Shown: positions 1 through 8,229 of the stretch, piece after piece
How positions within the stretch are numbered: position 1 is the stretch's first letter
Layout of the letters: each line of letters opens with the position of its first letter
Assembly (NCBI GenBank): GCA_018524345.1
Contig: JADQAZ010000003.1
Location: 62,001-126,000 of the forward strand
DNA length: 64,000 nt
Origin: Harenicola maris
GTDB lineage: Bacteria > Pseudomonadota > Alphaproteobacteria > Rhodobacterales > Rhodobacteraceae
Direction of reading: 5' to 3'
Position numbers and translations under genes: made by a program
The notes under the pieces: model-generated
The model's database searches: none
What the model saw: only the letters and a program-made list of their open reading frames with translations
Told to the model about the DNA's origin: nothing

Positions 1-932
1 GGGTCATGGCGCACGGTGATGGTGATGCGGGGGGGCACATCGGGGCGGGTGAATTTCAGGCTGTTGCTGATCAGGTTGTCGAGCATGGCGCGCAGCTGGA
101 TCGCATCGCCCTTGACGGTGGGCAGGGCCTCTGCCGTGATTGTGGCGCCGGTTTCGTCGATCATGCCCTGACGGTGGGCGATAACCTCGGCCAGCAGCTG
201 TGACAGGTCAACGGTGGTAAAGCCCTGTTTGGGGCCGATGGTATGGGCGTAGGTCAGGACATCCTCGATCTGGGTGTCCATCCGCGACAGGGCGGCGAGA
301 CCATTGCCGAGGAACCCCTGCAAGTCGGGGCTGAGCCGGTCTTTTTCCAGAATGATCTCGTCAATGATCATGCGCAGGGTATTGGCGGGGGATTTGAGGT
401 CATGGGAGATGGCGTAGACAAAGTCGCGCTGTTCGCGGCGCGACTGCTCGCTGGTGCGGATGGCGACGCGCAGGTGGATCAGGTCGGAGACGCAGCCCGC
501 GAGTTTTGAGGCCCGCGCGATTTCCGCCTCGCTCCACTCATGCGGATCGGGGCGCATGACGCAGAGGCCGCCGATCACCTGCCCCGCGGGCATATAGACC
601 GGCATGCCGATATAGGCGCGGGGCTGATCCGGTGTTTGGGCGGGGGTGCCCTTGAGGGCGGGGTGCAGGCGGGCGTCATTGACGATGAGCGGGGCGGATT
701 TGAGCGGGACCTGTTGGCAATAGGTTTGCCCCATGGGCAGTTCGCGGCTGCGCAGCAGATCGCCGGTATGCCCCTGTTGGCTTTTGAAAAAGATGCGTTT
801 TTTATCGCGGTCGAGCACAGAGATATGCGCAACCGGCACCTGCATCAGATCGCAGGCCAGCTGGGTGAGGTTGTCAAAGTCTGGCTCGGGCGGCGCATCG
901 AGCAGCCCGAGGTCTTGCAAAGTGAATTTCAC
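1..932 (-). CDS. GAF-domain sensor histidine kinase (C-terminus beyond window)
   Basis: The gene reads from a GTG at 932 to the window edge, giving 310 residues without a stop. An AAGGAG ribosome binding site lies six bases upstream of the GTG. Residues about 15-140 look like a GAF sensor domain. The phospho-acceptor H-box (YAISHDLKSP, His177) and a HisKA dimerisation helix pair follow. The N-box (LDNLISNSLKF, about 284-294) begins the ATPase domain, which the edge truncates. No membrane segment is seen, so it is probably a soluble cytoplasmic kinase sensing a small ligand or redox state. It lies 68 bp downstream of fabA on the same strand and may be cotranscribed with it. A cognate response regulator is not visible. 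Confidence 0.85.
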   Translation of the reverse strand, partial: MKFTLQDLGLLDAPPEPDFDNLTQLACDLMQVPVAHISVLDRDKKRIFFKSQQGHTGDLLRSRELPMGQTYCQQVPLKSAPLIVNDARLHPALKGTPAQTPDQPRAYIGMPVYMPAGQVIGGLCVMRPDPHEWSEAEIARASKLAGCVSDLIHLRVAIRTSEQSRREQRDFVYAISHDLKSPANTLRMIIDEIILEKDRLSPDLQGFLGNGLAALSRMDTQIEDVLTYAHTIGPKQGFTTVDLSQLLAEVIAHRQGMIDETGATITAEALPTVKGDAIQLRAMLDNLISNSLKFTRPDVPPRITITVRHD

Positions 933-1000
933 GAACCGCTCCTTGCATTTCAAGGAGGGGGATATCAGTCAGGTGTTAACCTTGAGTTAGCGCGCGAAGA

Positions 1001-1510
1001 TTAGCTCTCGCTCAGGGCGACCTTCATGTCCTTGACCTCGTAGATGACCTCTCCGTCCGCCTCGACGATGCCATCGGCGACGCCCATGGTCAGGCGGCGG
1101 GTCTGGATCGCTTTGGTGAAGTCGATCTTGTAGGTCAGCATCTTGCGGTCAGGGCGCACCATGCCCTTGAGCTTTACCTCGCCCACGCCAAGGGCATAGC
1201 CGCGCCCCTGCCAGCCGCGCCAGCCGAGGTTGAACCCCGTCAGCTGCCACAGCCCGTCAAGGCCAAGACAGCCGGGCATGATCGGGTTGCCGGGGAAGTG
1301 GCAGTCGAAGAACCACAGCTCGGGTGTGATGTCGAATTCGGCCAGCACATGGCCCTTGCCATGGGCCCCGCCGTCGCCGGAGATATCGGTGATCCGGTCC
1401 ATCATCAGCATCGGCGGCGCAGGAAGCTGCGCGTTGCCGGGGCCGAAGAGTTCCCCGCGGGCGCATTTAAGCAGCCCTTCCTTGTCGAATGATGTTGGGT
1501 AATCGGTCAT
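1001..1510 (-). CDS. fabA: 3-hydroxydecanoyl-ACP dehydratase/isomerase FabA
   Basis: The protein has 169 residues, the normal FabA length. It carries the hot-dog active-site segment [12 protein letters not shown] with His71 and, 14 residues on, Asp85, matching the His70/Asp84 pair known in E. coli FabA. FabA dehydrates 3-hydroxyacyl-ACP and isomerises trans-2- to cis-3-decenoyl-ACP, the branch point to unsaturated fatty acids. It is divergent from irr, an arrangement familiar in Rhodobacteraceae. In relatives I would expect fabB and fabI right behind it. Here the next gene is a histidine kinase instead, so the partner synthase must lie elsewhere. Confidence 0.97.
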   Translation of the reverse strand: MTDYPTSFDKEGLLKCARGELFGPGNAQLPAPPMLMMDRITDISGDGGAHGKGHVLAEFDITPELWFFDCHFPGNPIMPGCLGLDGLWQLTGFNLGWRGWQGRGYALGVGEVKLKGMVRPDRKMLTYKIDFTKAIQTRRLTMGVADGIVEADGEVIYEVKDMKVALSES

Positions 1511-1632
1511 GCCGCTTTGCCCCCTCTGCTGCCTCTTTTACCTGTTCTTTTCGGTGTAACACCCGCTGTTTGCCGGGTGCAAGTGGCCACAGGGCGGGGC
1601 GCATAGCCGCAGGGTTTGGGAAACTGTTTGAA

Positions 1633-1656
1633 ATATAAGGGGATGGCACCTTATAT
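1633..1656. promoter_or_regulatory. Inverted repeat between fabA and irr, candidate operator
   Basis: ATATAAGG and CCTTATAT form an 8-bp perfect inverted repeat around an 8-base spacer in the 180-bp divergent promoter region. The symmetry and AT-rich arms in GC-rich DNA suggest a dimeric regulator site, or overlapping -10 elements for both directions. It does not resemble the Irr box (TTTAGAA-N3-TTCTAA type), so I cannot name the regulator. Confidence 0.35.
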
Positions 1657-1693
1657 AGAGGGTATTGACAGGATCAACGGACCCAAGCGCACC

Positions 1694-2119
1694 ATGATGG
1701 CTCAGGCACGACAACGTGGAACACAATGGCTTAGCAAAGGCGGGCTGCGCCCGACGCGGCAGCGCGTGGCGCTTGCTGCGCTGTTGGTCGGGGACGGGCA
1801 GGATCGCCATGTCACCGCAGAGAGCCTGTTTGAGGCAAGCCAGAATTCCGGTGAAAAAGTATCGCTGGCCACGGTTTACAACACTCTGCGTGCCTTTTGC
1901 AGCGCGGGGATTATGCAAGAGATCACCGTGGACGGGGCGCGCAGTTATTTCGACACCCGCATGGATGACCATCCGCATTTCTTCTGGGAGGACTGTGCGA
2001 CGCTGACCGATGCTCCCGCCGAGGAGTTGGAGATTCGCCGTCTGCCCAAGGCGCCCGAGGGGGCCGAGATTGCGAAGGTGGATGTTGTGATCCGGTTGCG
2101 TCGGACCTCGCAGGACTAG
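1694..2119 (+). CDS. irr: Fur-family iron response regulator Irr
   Basis: The protein has 141 residues from the ATG at 1694. It has a winged-helix N-terminal half (LRPTRQRVALAALL, then SLATVYNTLRAF, a typical Fur recognition region) and a shortened metal/haem region containing DDHPHFFWED. Irr proteins bind haem and repress or activate iron and haem genes in alphaproteobacteria. This one lacks the HHH run of rhizobial Irr and has H-P-H instead, as in many Rhodobacteraceae versions. The frame is open up to 1616, but an inverted repeat lies inside that extension and Fur-family proteins start near the LRPTRQR helix, so 1694 (or 1697) is preferred. No strong ribosome binding site supports any of these starts. 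Irr is divergent from fabA. Confidence 0.85.
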   Translation: MMAQARQRGTQWLSKGGLRPTRQRVALAALLVGDGQDRHVTAESLFEASQNSGEKVSLATVYNTLRAFCSAGIMQEITVDGARSYFDTRMDDHPHFFWEDCATLTDAPAEELEIRRLPKAPEGAEIAKVDVVIRLRRTSQD

Positions 2120-2155
2120 GGCCGCCGGGCAAAAGCCGGTTTTAATACCCCAAAC

Positions 2156-3028
2156 CTAATACCACTGCCCCGGTTCCATCAGGCCGAGGGTCAGGAGCTG
2201 TTGGCTGTCCCATTCAAAGCGCACCGAGTTATACCAGTGGAAGGTATCGATGTCGTAGCGCGAGCCGGGGTTGGATTTGAGCGCCTTTGCCGTGCGGAAC
2301 GAGCAGACCGAGGCCGTCAGGTTGTGGTGCCACGGGCAGGCGTAGGTATTGTATTCCTCATCCGAGAAGACATGGCCGGGCAGCAGGGTCAGGCCCGGTT
2401 TGCTGCGAAAGATCGAAATCCGGTCGATCTTGCGGCGGGGTTCGGGGATGTGTTCCTCGAACCGCCAGCGCAGCCCGCCGTAGAAGTTCAGCTGCCGTTC
2501 CTTGGGGTGGTTGTGGTTGGCGGGGTCAAGGCGGGCGAGGGCGTAGTAGCCGGATTTGTCCAGATGGGCGTTTTCGATCGAGACCGCATTGGGGTGTTCG
2601 TCGAGGTTGTCGGCGTAGAGGTCGATCACATAGGTGAGCATCGCATCGCGGCGCTCCTCTGTGTGGAAGGCCAGCATTTCGCCGATGTTGCGCGTCTCGT
2701 TAAAGGGGAAGAACAGGTATTCGGCGTTGTAGCAGTAATACATCCAAGTGCCCGCGGGCGCGGCGCCGATCACGGCGTTCACGGCCGTTTCAAGAGCGCT
2801 GTCGGCGTGCAGGTCATGATCCACGCGGACCACGGTGGGATCATCGGGCAGGTCGAACTCCAGCGCCTTGGGCGCAAAGGCGATGGTGGTGGCAAAGCCG
2901 AGGGTCTGGTGGTGTTCGAAGGTTGTGTCGATCTCGACCGGATCCTCGATAAAGATCATCGCAACGGGGCCCTTGATCGGCTTGGCTCGTGTGGCGGCGA
3001 TGTAATCTGTCAGCGAGGGGTAGCGCAC
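2156..3028 (-). CDS. Glycosyltransferase family 2-like protein
   Basis: I read 290 residues from a GTG at 3028 that has AAGGA eight bases upstream. An in-frame ATG at 3109 lies within the divergent miaB promoter and has no such site. The N-terminus (PVAMIFIEDPVEID, then TLGF) and a following VVRVDHDLHAD acidic motif resemble GT-A fold glycosyltransferases of the Glyco_tranf_2_4 kind, with the acidic cluster in the nucleotide-sugar/metal position. The remainder is rich in Tyr and Trp and lacks a signal peptide or membrane helix. The sugar acceptor cannot be told. The gene is monocistronic between irr and miaB. Family assignment is tentative. Confidence 0.6.
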   Translation of the reverse strand: MRYPSLTDYIAATRAKPIKGPVAMIFIEDPVEIDTTFEHHQTLGFATTIAFAPKALEFDLPDDPTVVRVDHDLHADSALETAVNAVIGAAPAGTWMYYCYNAEYLFFPFNETRNIGEMLAFHTEERRDAMLTYVIDLYADNLDEHPNAVSIENAHLDKSGYYALARLDPANHNHPKERQLNFYGGLRWRFEEHIPEPRRKIDRISIFRSKPGLTLLPGHVFSDEEYNTYACPWHHNLTASVCSFRTAKALKSNPGSRYDIDTFHWYNSVRFEWDSQQLLTLGLMEPGQWY

Positions 3029-3146
3029 GTTTCCGGTCCTTAACTGTTTACCCGACCCACCTAGGCTTTGGCGGGCGTAGGGGTCAAGCGTTGCGGGTTG
3101 TCGCCGCATTGGTTAGAAGCGCGCTTGCACAGCGAAAGCGGATCCA

Positions 3147-4463
3147 ATGGCCTCTGATAAAAAGCTCTACATCAAAACTTATGGATGTCAGATGAACGTC
3201 TATGACTCCGAGCGTATGGCCGAGGCCATGGGCGGGCAGGGGTATACCCAGACGGACCGGCCCGAAGAGGCCGATATGATCCTGCTCAATACCTGTCATA
3301 TCCGCGAGAAGGCGGCGGAGAAGGTCTATTCCGAACTGGGCCGGATGAAGGTGTTCAAGGCCGAGAAGCCGGACCTGAAGATCGGCGTGGCCGGATGTGT
3401 GGCCCAGGCCGAGGGCGAGGAAATCATGCGGCGTCAGCCCATGGTGGATCTGGTCGTCGGGCCGCAAAGCTATCACCGCCTGCCGGAGATGAACGCGGCG
3501 GTGCAGGCCGGGAAACGGGCCGTGGATACGGATTTCCCCGAGGAGGACAAGTTCGAGCACCTCAAGGCGCGGCCCAAGGCCGCCCGTGCCCCTGCGGCGT
3601 TTTTGACGGTGCAGGAAGGCTGTGACAAGTTCTGCGCCTTTTGCGTGGTGCCCTATACGCGGGGGGCCGAGGTGTCGCGCCCTGCGGAGCGGGTCCTGCG
3701 CGAGGCGCGTGATCTGGTGGAGCGCGGGGTGCGCGAGATTACGTTGCTGGGGCAGAATGTGAATGCCTATCACGGCGGCGACGAGACTGGCGATTGGGGG
3801 CTTGCGCGTCTGATCCGCGAATTGGCCCGCGTCGATGGGCTGGAGCGGATCCGCTATACCACCAGCCACCCCAATGACATGGAGGACGACCTGATCGCCG
3901 CCCATGGGGATTGCGAGAAGCTGATGCCCTACCTGCATCTGCCGGTGCAATCGGGCAGTGACCGGATTTTGAAGCGGATGAACCGCTCGCATACGGCCGA
4001 AAGCTATGTCCGCCTGATCGAGCGGTTCCGCGACGCGCGGCCTGATCTGCTGTTGTCAGGGGATTTCATCGTCGGGTTCCCCGAGGAGACCGAGGAGGAT
4101 TTTCAGGCGACCCTCGATCTGGTGCGGGAGGTTGGCTACGGGCAGGCCTATTCGTTCAAATATTCCGCCCGTCCGGGCACGCCGGCGGCGGAGCGCCCTG
4201 TGGTGGACGAGGCCGAGGCCAATGACCGGCTGCAACGTCTGCAGGCTCTGCTGACCGAGCAGCAGCGCGCGGCGCAGCAGGCCATGGTGGGCCGCGAGGT
4301 CGGGGTGCTCTTGGAGAAGCCCGGGCGCATGGCGGGGCAGATGGTGGGCAAGTCCGATCACCTGCATGCGGTGCACCTGACGACAGGCGCGGCAGTGGGT
4401 GATTTGGTGCGGGTCAGAATCGTCGAGAGCATGACGAACTCCCTCACCGGGGAAGTTGTCTAG
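3147..4463 (+). CDS. miaB: tRNA-2-methylthio-N6-dimethylallyladenosine synthase MiaB
   Basis: The protein has 438 residues. MiaB is a radical SAM enzyme that thiomethylates i6A37 of tRNAs reading UNN codons. The N-terminal UPF0004 domain has the auxiliary 4Fe-4S cysteines C14 (YGCQMN), C50 (NTCHIRE) and C84 (VAGCVAQ). The radical SAM cluster motif is C159-x3-C163-x2-C166 (CDKFCAFC). A TRAM RNA-binding domain forms the C-terminus (VLLEKPGR onward). rimO, the paralogue acting on ribosomal protein S12, is at 26.7 kb, and the two differ in their N-terminal halves. In enterobacteria miaB directly precedes ybeZYX-lnt. Here two small envelope genes are placed between. Confidence 0.98.
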   Translation: MASDKKLYIKTYGCQMNVYDSERMAEAMGGQGYTQTDRPEEADMILLNTCHIREKAAEKVYSELGRMKVFKAEKPDLKIGVAGCVAQAEGEEIMRRQPMVDLVVGPQSYHRLPEMNAAVQAGKRAVDTDFPEEDKFEHLKARPKAARAPAAFLTVQEGCDKFCAFCVVPYTRGAEVSRPAERVLREARDLVERGVREITLLGQNVNAYHGGDETGDWGLARLIRELARVDGLERIRYTTSHPNDMEDDLIAAHGDCEKLMPYLHLPVQSGSDRILKRMNRSHTAESYVRLIERFRDARPDLLLSGDFIVGFPEETEEDFQATLDLVREVGYGQAYSFKYSARPGTPAAERPVVDEAEANDRLQRLQALLTEQQRAAQQAMVGREVGVLLEKPGRMAGQMVGKSDHLHAVHLTTGAAVGDLVRVRIVESMTNSLTGEVV

Positions 4464-4507
4464 AACACTTCTGCCTCAAACTTGCCACAATTTGAGCACA
4501 ATTTTTG

Positions 4508-4535
4508 CCATTTTCCGAAAGTGTTGCGAAAATGG
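4508..4535. repeat. Inverted repeat in the miaB to ompA-like intergenic region
   Basis: CCATTTTC at 4508 pairs with GAAAATGG at 4528 around a 12-base loop. It sits in an AT-rich 200-bp gap (4464-4662) that also repeats CACAATTT. No U-run follows, so it is not a convincing terminator. It may be an operator or leader hairpin for the next gene. Confidence 0.3.
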
Positions 4536-4662
4536 ACACAATATGTGGTTTATTGCTCTTCACAGGACACCGAAGTTTGGTATTGTTCACAGATAATGTG
4601 GTCAAGTCGTGCGCGAAATCTAGTGCCCTTGACCGAAGAGGATTAGGCAGAGGGTTAAGGCA

Positions 4663-5262
4663 GTGGCAAACACAAAAACAACAGCTGTTGGCAAGCTTAC
4701 GGCGCGCATTGGCGCGCTTGCGTTTGGTGGGCTGATGCTTGCCGCGACGGTTGCTTCGGCGGATATCACCGATCCGAACACCAAATCGCAGCAGGGGCGC
4801 GACAAGGGACAGTATATTCCAACCATCTGGGTTGATCCCGATGGCTGTGAGCACTGGGTTATGGATGACGGTCTTGAGGGCTATATGTCGCCCCATGTGA
4901 CCCGTCAGGGTATTCCGGTGTGTCGCCGCGGCAATGTTTGCGGTGTGATGAACTCTGACCAGCTGTTCAAAACCGACAGCGCGCGGATCAGCGCGGGCGG
5001 TAAGGCCAAGCTGATGGAATTCTTCGGCGAGTCCAAAGCGCGGGCCTATATCATCACCGGTCACACCGATGCGCGTGCCAGCGATGAATACAACATGCGC
5101 CTGAGCTATCGCCGGGCGACCTCTGTTGCCAAGATCGGCCAAGAGGCCGGTGCGAGCATCGTGGATGTGCGCGGCTATGGCGAGCGCCTGCCCGTGGCAT
5201 CCAACAGAACCGCAGGCGGGATGCAAAAGAACCGCCGCGTTGAAATCATCTGCATCCGCTAA
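4663..5262 (+). CDS. OmpA-domain protein with N-terminal cysteine module
   Basis: The protein has 199 residues and starts at GTG. A signal peptide ends near residue 33 (ASA before D). Residues W56-C87 form a compact module (WVDPDGCEHW ... DDGLEGY ... GIPVC) with two cysteines. About 95-199 is an OmpA-like peptidoglycan-binding domain (TGHTDARAS, YNMRLSYRRA, GYGE, NRRVEI). It should be periplasmic and bind peptidoglycan. The same module recurs in the lipoprotein encoded 12 bp downstream, so the pair probably works together in the envelope. The pair interrupts the otherwise conserved miaB-phoH order. The module function is unknown to me. Confidence 0.88.
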   Translation: MANTKTTAVGKLTARIGALAFGGLMLAATVASADITDPNTKSQQGRDKGQYIPTIWVDPDGCEHWVMDDGLEGYMSPHVTRQGIPVCRRGNVCGVMNSDQLFKTDSARISAGGKAKLMEFFGESKARAYIITGHTDARASDEYNMRLSYRRATSVAKIGQEAGASIVDVRGYGERLPVASNRTAGGMQKNRRVEIICIR

Positions 5263-5274
5263 GGGGACGACACA

Positions 5275-5574
5275 GTGAAACGTATTGCAATTACACTTAC
5301 AGTCGCCGCCTTGGGTCTGACCGCTTGTGGTGACGGCTATCCTGCCGACAAGACAGTTGACCGCGGCTTTGACAAAAAAGACCTGAGCCAGCTTCAGGCC
5401 GGTATCTGGGTTGATCCCAACGGCTGTGACCACTGGATCATCGATGACGGTGTGGAGGGGTATCTGTCCCAGCGTCTTGACCCGTACGGCAAGCCTGTCT
5501 GTTCCGGCGTTGCACCGCCCACGCAGACAACGGGCGACTTCAAAGGCGGTTCGACCTTCGCGGATCCGAACTGA
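5275..5574 (+). CDS. Small lipoprotein sharing the WVDP-GC-HW module
   Basis: The protein has 99 residues with a lipoprotein signal and lipobox LTAC (Cys18). After a short linker, W45-C76 repeats the upstream module with the same 31-residue W-to-C spacing (WVDPNGCDHW ... DDGVEGY ... GKPVC). By eye 19 of 32 positions are identical. A low-complexity tail of about 23 residues follows. It is 12 bp behind the OmpA-domain gene and is followed by a strong terminator, so the two form one operon. It is probably anchored to the inner leaflet of the outer membrane. The function is unknown. Confidence 0.85.
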   Translation: MKRIAITLTVAALGLTACGDGYPADKTVDRGFDKKDLSQLQAGIWVDPNGCDHWIIDDGVEGYLSQRLDPYGKPVCSGVAPPTQTTGDFKGGSTFADPN

Positions 5575-5599
5575 TCGATTGGCGACAATCACCCGCATA

Positions 5600-5635
5600 A
5601 AAAACGGCCATCCGAGAGATCGGGTGGCCGTTTTT
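5600..5635 (+). terminator. Intrinsic terminator after the lipoprotein gene
   Basis: AAAAACGGCCA at 5600 pairs with TGGCCGTTTTT at 5625. The loop pairs further (CCGA/TCGG), and the run of T continues to the end. It closes the two-gene envelope operon and separates it from phoH. Confidence 0.85.
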
Positions 5636-5715
5636 CTTGTCAATCCTGTGAAATTTCCCCAAGCCGTCTTGCGCCCCGCGCCCGGGCAAGGCACCCTTGA
5701 AGGGAACCTATTGGA

Positions 5716-6753
5716 ATGGAGCTGCACCCTTTGGGATTAGAGCCGCTGACACCGCCGGAAACCTCTGACGCTATGTTGCAGGAATCCCAGATCGAATTTC
5801 CTGACAATCGCCTTTTGGTGGACCTTTGCGGCGAGTTTGACGCGAATATCACCCGGATCGAGGCTGCTATGTCCGTGCAGGTGGCGCGGCGGGGCAATGT
5901 CCTTGTTGTGATGGGCGAGGAGGCCGCGCGGGCCAGCGCGATCGATGTCTTGCAGGACCTGTACACGCGGCTGGAGGCTGGCAAGACGCTGGACACCGGC
6001 GATATTGATGCCTCCATCCGTATGGGCGGCGCGGGGGGCGGCGCGAGCGTTGAGACCCCTTTGGCGGGCGACCAGATGGAGATGTTCAAGCGCGGCGATG
6101 TGGAGATCAAGACCCGCAAGAAGCTGGTCGAGCCACGCACGGCGGCGCAGAAGCAATATGTCCACAACCTGTTTACCCATGAGCTGGCCTTTGGCATCGG
6201 CCCTGCGGGCACGGGCAAGACCTATCTTGCTGTGGCGGTGGCGGTGAATATGTTCCTCAACGGGACGGTGGACCGGATCATCCTGTCGCGCCCAGCGGTT
6301 GAGGCGGGGGAGCGGTTGGGCTTCCTTCCCGGCGATATGAAGGACAAGGTCGATCCCTTTATGCAGCCGCTTTATGACGCGCTGAATGATTTCCTTCCGG
6401 GCAAGCAGGTTGCCAAGCTGATCGAGGAAAAACGTATTGAAATCGCGCCCTTGGCCTTTATGCGCGGGCGGACCCTGTCCAATGCCTTTGTCGTGTTGGA
6501 CGAGGCGCAGAATGCCACCACCATGCAGATGAAGATGTTCCTGACCCGTCTGGGCGAGGGCAGCCGCATGGTGATTACGGGCGACCGCAGCCAGATCGAC
6601 CTGCCGCGCGGGGTCAAATCCGGCCTGCATGAGGCGGAGAGCCTGTTGAAGGGGATCGACAGCATCGCCTTCAGCTATTTCACTGCCAAGGACGTGGTGC
6701 GGCATCCGCTGGTTGCGAAGATCATCGAGGCCTACGAAACCATTGAAACCTGA
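5716..6753 (+). CDS. phoH: PhoH-family P-loop ATPase YbeZ
   Basis: The protein has 345 residues. An N-terminal KH-like region (about 25-100) precedes the PhoH ATPase domain with Walker A GPAGTGKT (162-169) and Walker B VVLDEAQN. PhoH/YbeZ proteins are cytoplasmic and linked to RNA and ribosome maintenance with YbeY. It is first in a phoH-ybeY-corC-lnt operon that matches E. coli ybeZ-ybeY-ybeX-lnt. The ATG at 5716 is the first start. One at 5773 would also fit family length. Confidence 0.95.
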   Translation: MELHPLGLEPLTPPETSDAMLQESQIEFPDNRLLVDLCGEFDANITRIEAAMSVQVARRGNVLVVMGEEAARASAIDVLQDLYTRLEAGKTLDTGDIDASIRMGGAGGGASVETPLAGDQMEMFKRGDVEIKTRKKLVEPRTAAQKQYVHNLFTHELAFGIGPAGTGKTYLAVAVAVNMFLNGTVDRIILSRPAVEAGERLGFLPGDMKDKVDPFMQPLYDALNDFLPGKQVAKLIEEKRIEIAPLAFMRGRTLSNAFVVLDEAQNATTMQMKMFLTRLGEGSRMVITGDRSQIDLPRGVKSGLHEAESLLKGIDSIAFSYFTAKDVVRHPLVAKIIEAYETIET

Positions 6754-7270
6754 GGAATTTCCGGGCGAATTGGACGTCGCGCTGGAGCGGCCGGAGTGGG
6801 AGACGCTTGGGCTTGAGGGTCTTGCGGCGGCGGCCTTTGGCGCGGCTTTGCTGCGGCTTGGGGTGACGGGCGAGGTCGAGGTTTCCGTGCTGGCCACGGG
6901 GGATGCGGAGGTGGCGGAGTTGAACGGCGCCCATCGCGGCAAGCCCAGCCCGACCAATGTTCTGTCATGGCCCGCGCAGGAGCTGGCGCCCGAGGACGAG
7001 GGCGCGATGCCCTTTGACCCCGAGCCGGACCCCGACGGTATGACCCCCCTCGGCGATATTGCGCTGGCATGGGAAACCTGCGCCGCAGAGGCCGAAGCGG
7101 CGGGGATCAGCGCCTCTGACCATGTGACGCACCTGTTGACCCATGGTTTTTTGCATCTTTTGGGCTTTGACCACGAGACTGACGCCGATGCGGGCTTGAT
7201 GGAGGGGCTGGAGGCTGAAATACTTGGGCAATTAGGCCTTGCCGATCCTTACGGGCGGCAGGCCCCTTAA
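6743..7270 (+). CDS. ybeY: Endoribonuclease YbeY (16S rRNA maturation)
   Basis: The zinc site is complete: HGFLHLLGFDH (H-x3-H-x5-H), as in all YbeY metal-dependent RNases that mature the 16S 3' end and take part in ribosome quality control. No ATG is available. TTG at 6743 (overlapping phoH by 11 bp) fits the family N-terminus, and TTG at 6713 is the longest alternative. An acidic, Pro/Asp-rich insert (EPDPDG) precedes the GDIALAWE strand. The gene is translationally coupled to phoH and corC. Confidence 0.93.
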   Translation: MKPEEFPGELDVALERPEWETLGLEGLAAAAFGAALLRLGVTGEVEVSVLATGDAEVAELNGAHRGKPSPTNVLSWPAQELAPEDEGAMPFDPEPDPDGMTPLGDIALAWETCAAEAEAAGISASDHVTHLLTHGFLHLLGFDHETDADAGLMEGLEAEILGQLGLADPYGRQAP

Positions 7271-8211
7271 TGGAAAGAAAGATGAGCGACGAAATAGAAG
7301 GCTCCTCTAGCGCGGCGCAAGGCGCGCAGGACACAGAAACGCCCCCGCAAGACATGGGTCTGCTCGGGCGGCTGGCATGGGCGCTTAGCCCCAATTCAAC
7401 CGAAACCGACGAGGAAGAGACAGGCGCGCCCCGCAACGGCAGCGCGGTGCCCGGTGTGGGCAACCTGCGCGCGATGCGGGTCGAGGACGTGGCGATCCCC
7501 AAGGTGGAGATCGTCGCCGTGCCCGCCGATATCGAATTGGCGGACCTGATCGAGACCTTTCGGGACAGCGGGTTTTCCCGCCTGCCGGTATTTGACGGCA
7601 CATTGGACACCCCGATGGGGATGGTGCACCTGAAAGACGTGGCGCTGAAGCATGGCTTCAACGGCAATGGCGGGCCTTTTTCGCTGGCCCCGATGTTGCG
7701 GCCGCTGATCTATGCGCCGCCCTCGATGCCGATCGGCGTTTTGCTGCAAAAGATGCAGACAGAGCGGATGCATATGGCCCTTGTGATCGACGAATACGGC
7801 GGGACCGACGGGTTGGTGACAATCGAGGACCTGATCGAGCAGGTCATCGGCGAGATCGAAGACGAACATGACACATCCGAAGATGCCTATTGGGTGCAGG
7901 AAAAGCCCGGCTGTTACCTTGCCGTTGCCCGCACGCCGCTGGACGAATTTCAGGCCGAGATCGGCATGACATTGGTCGAAGGCGAGGATGTCGAGGAAGT
8001 TGATACACTGGGTGGTCTTGCATTTATGTTAACGGGGCGTGTGCCCACCCGCGGAGAGGTTATTCCCCATCCCGCCGGTGTGCAGATCGAGGTGGTCGAT
8101 GCCGACCCGCGCCGGATCAAGCGCCTTCGCGTGCGCCTGCCTTCCGACCTTGGCGTGCGCGCCGCGGCGGAGGAGGGGGCGGAGGCTCCGCTTAGCGAGA
8201 CCGAGGCCTAA
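7270..8211 (+). CDS. corC: CBS-domain protein of the CorC/YbeX type
   Basis: The protein has 313 residues. It lacks the DUF21 membrane domain, as E. coli YbeX/CorC does. It carries a tandem CBS pair (about 65-200, with VPKVEI-like first strand and VIDEYGGTDGLVTIEDL in the second) and the C-terminal CorC_HlyC domain. The family is tied to magnesium/cobalt efflux and, through ybeZYX, to ribosome metabolism. The ATG at 7270 overlaps the ybeY stop by one base. ATG 7282, behind GGAAAG, is a good alternative start. Confidence 0.93.
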   Translation: MERKMSDEIEGSSSAAQGAQDTETPPQDMGLLGRLAWALSPNSTETDEEETGAPRNGSAVPGVGNLRAMRVEDVAIPKVEIVAVPADIELADLIETFRDSGFSRLPVFDGTLDTPMGMVHLKDVALKHGFNGNGGPFSLAPMLRPLIYAPPSMPIGVLLQKMQTERMHMALVIDEYGGTDGLVTIEDLIEQVIGEIEDEHDTSEDAYWVQEKPGCYLAVARTPLDEFQAEIGMTLVEGEDVEEVDTLGGLAFMLTGRVPTRGEVIPHPAGVQIEVVDADPRRIKRLRVRLPSDLGVRAAAEEGAEAPLSETEA

Positions 8212-8229
8212 TTGGGTGGCAGGAGCGCT

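Noticed and set aside
4444-5727. A 427-codon minus-strand frame across the OmpA-like and lipoprotein genes
   Set aside because: It crosses two genes with signal sequences and a terminator on the plus strand and shows no protein-like pattern.
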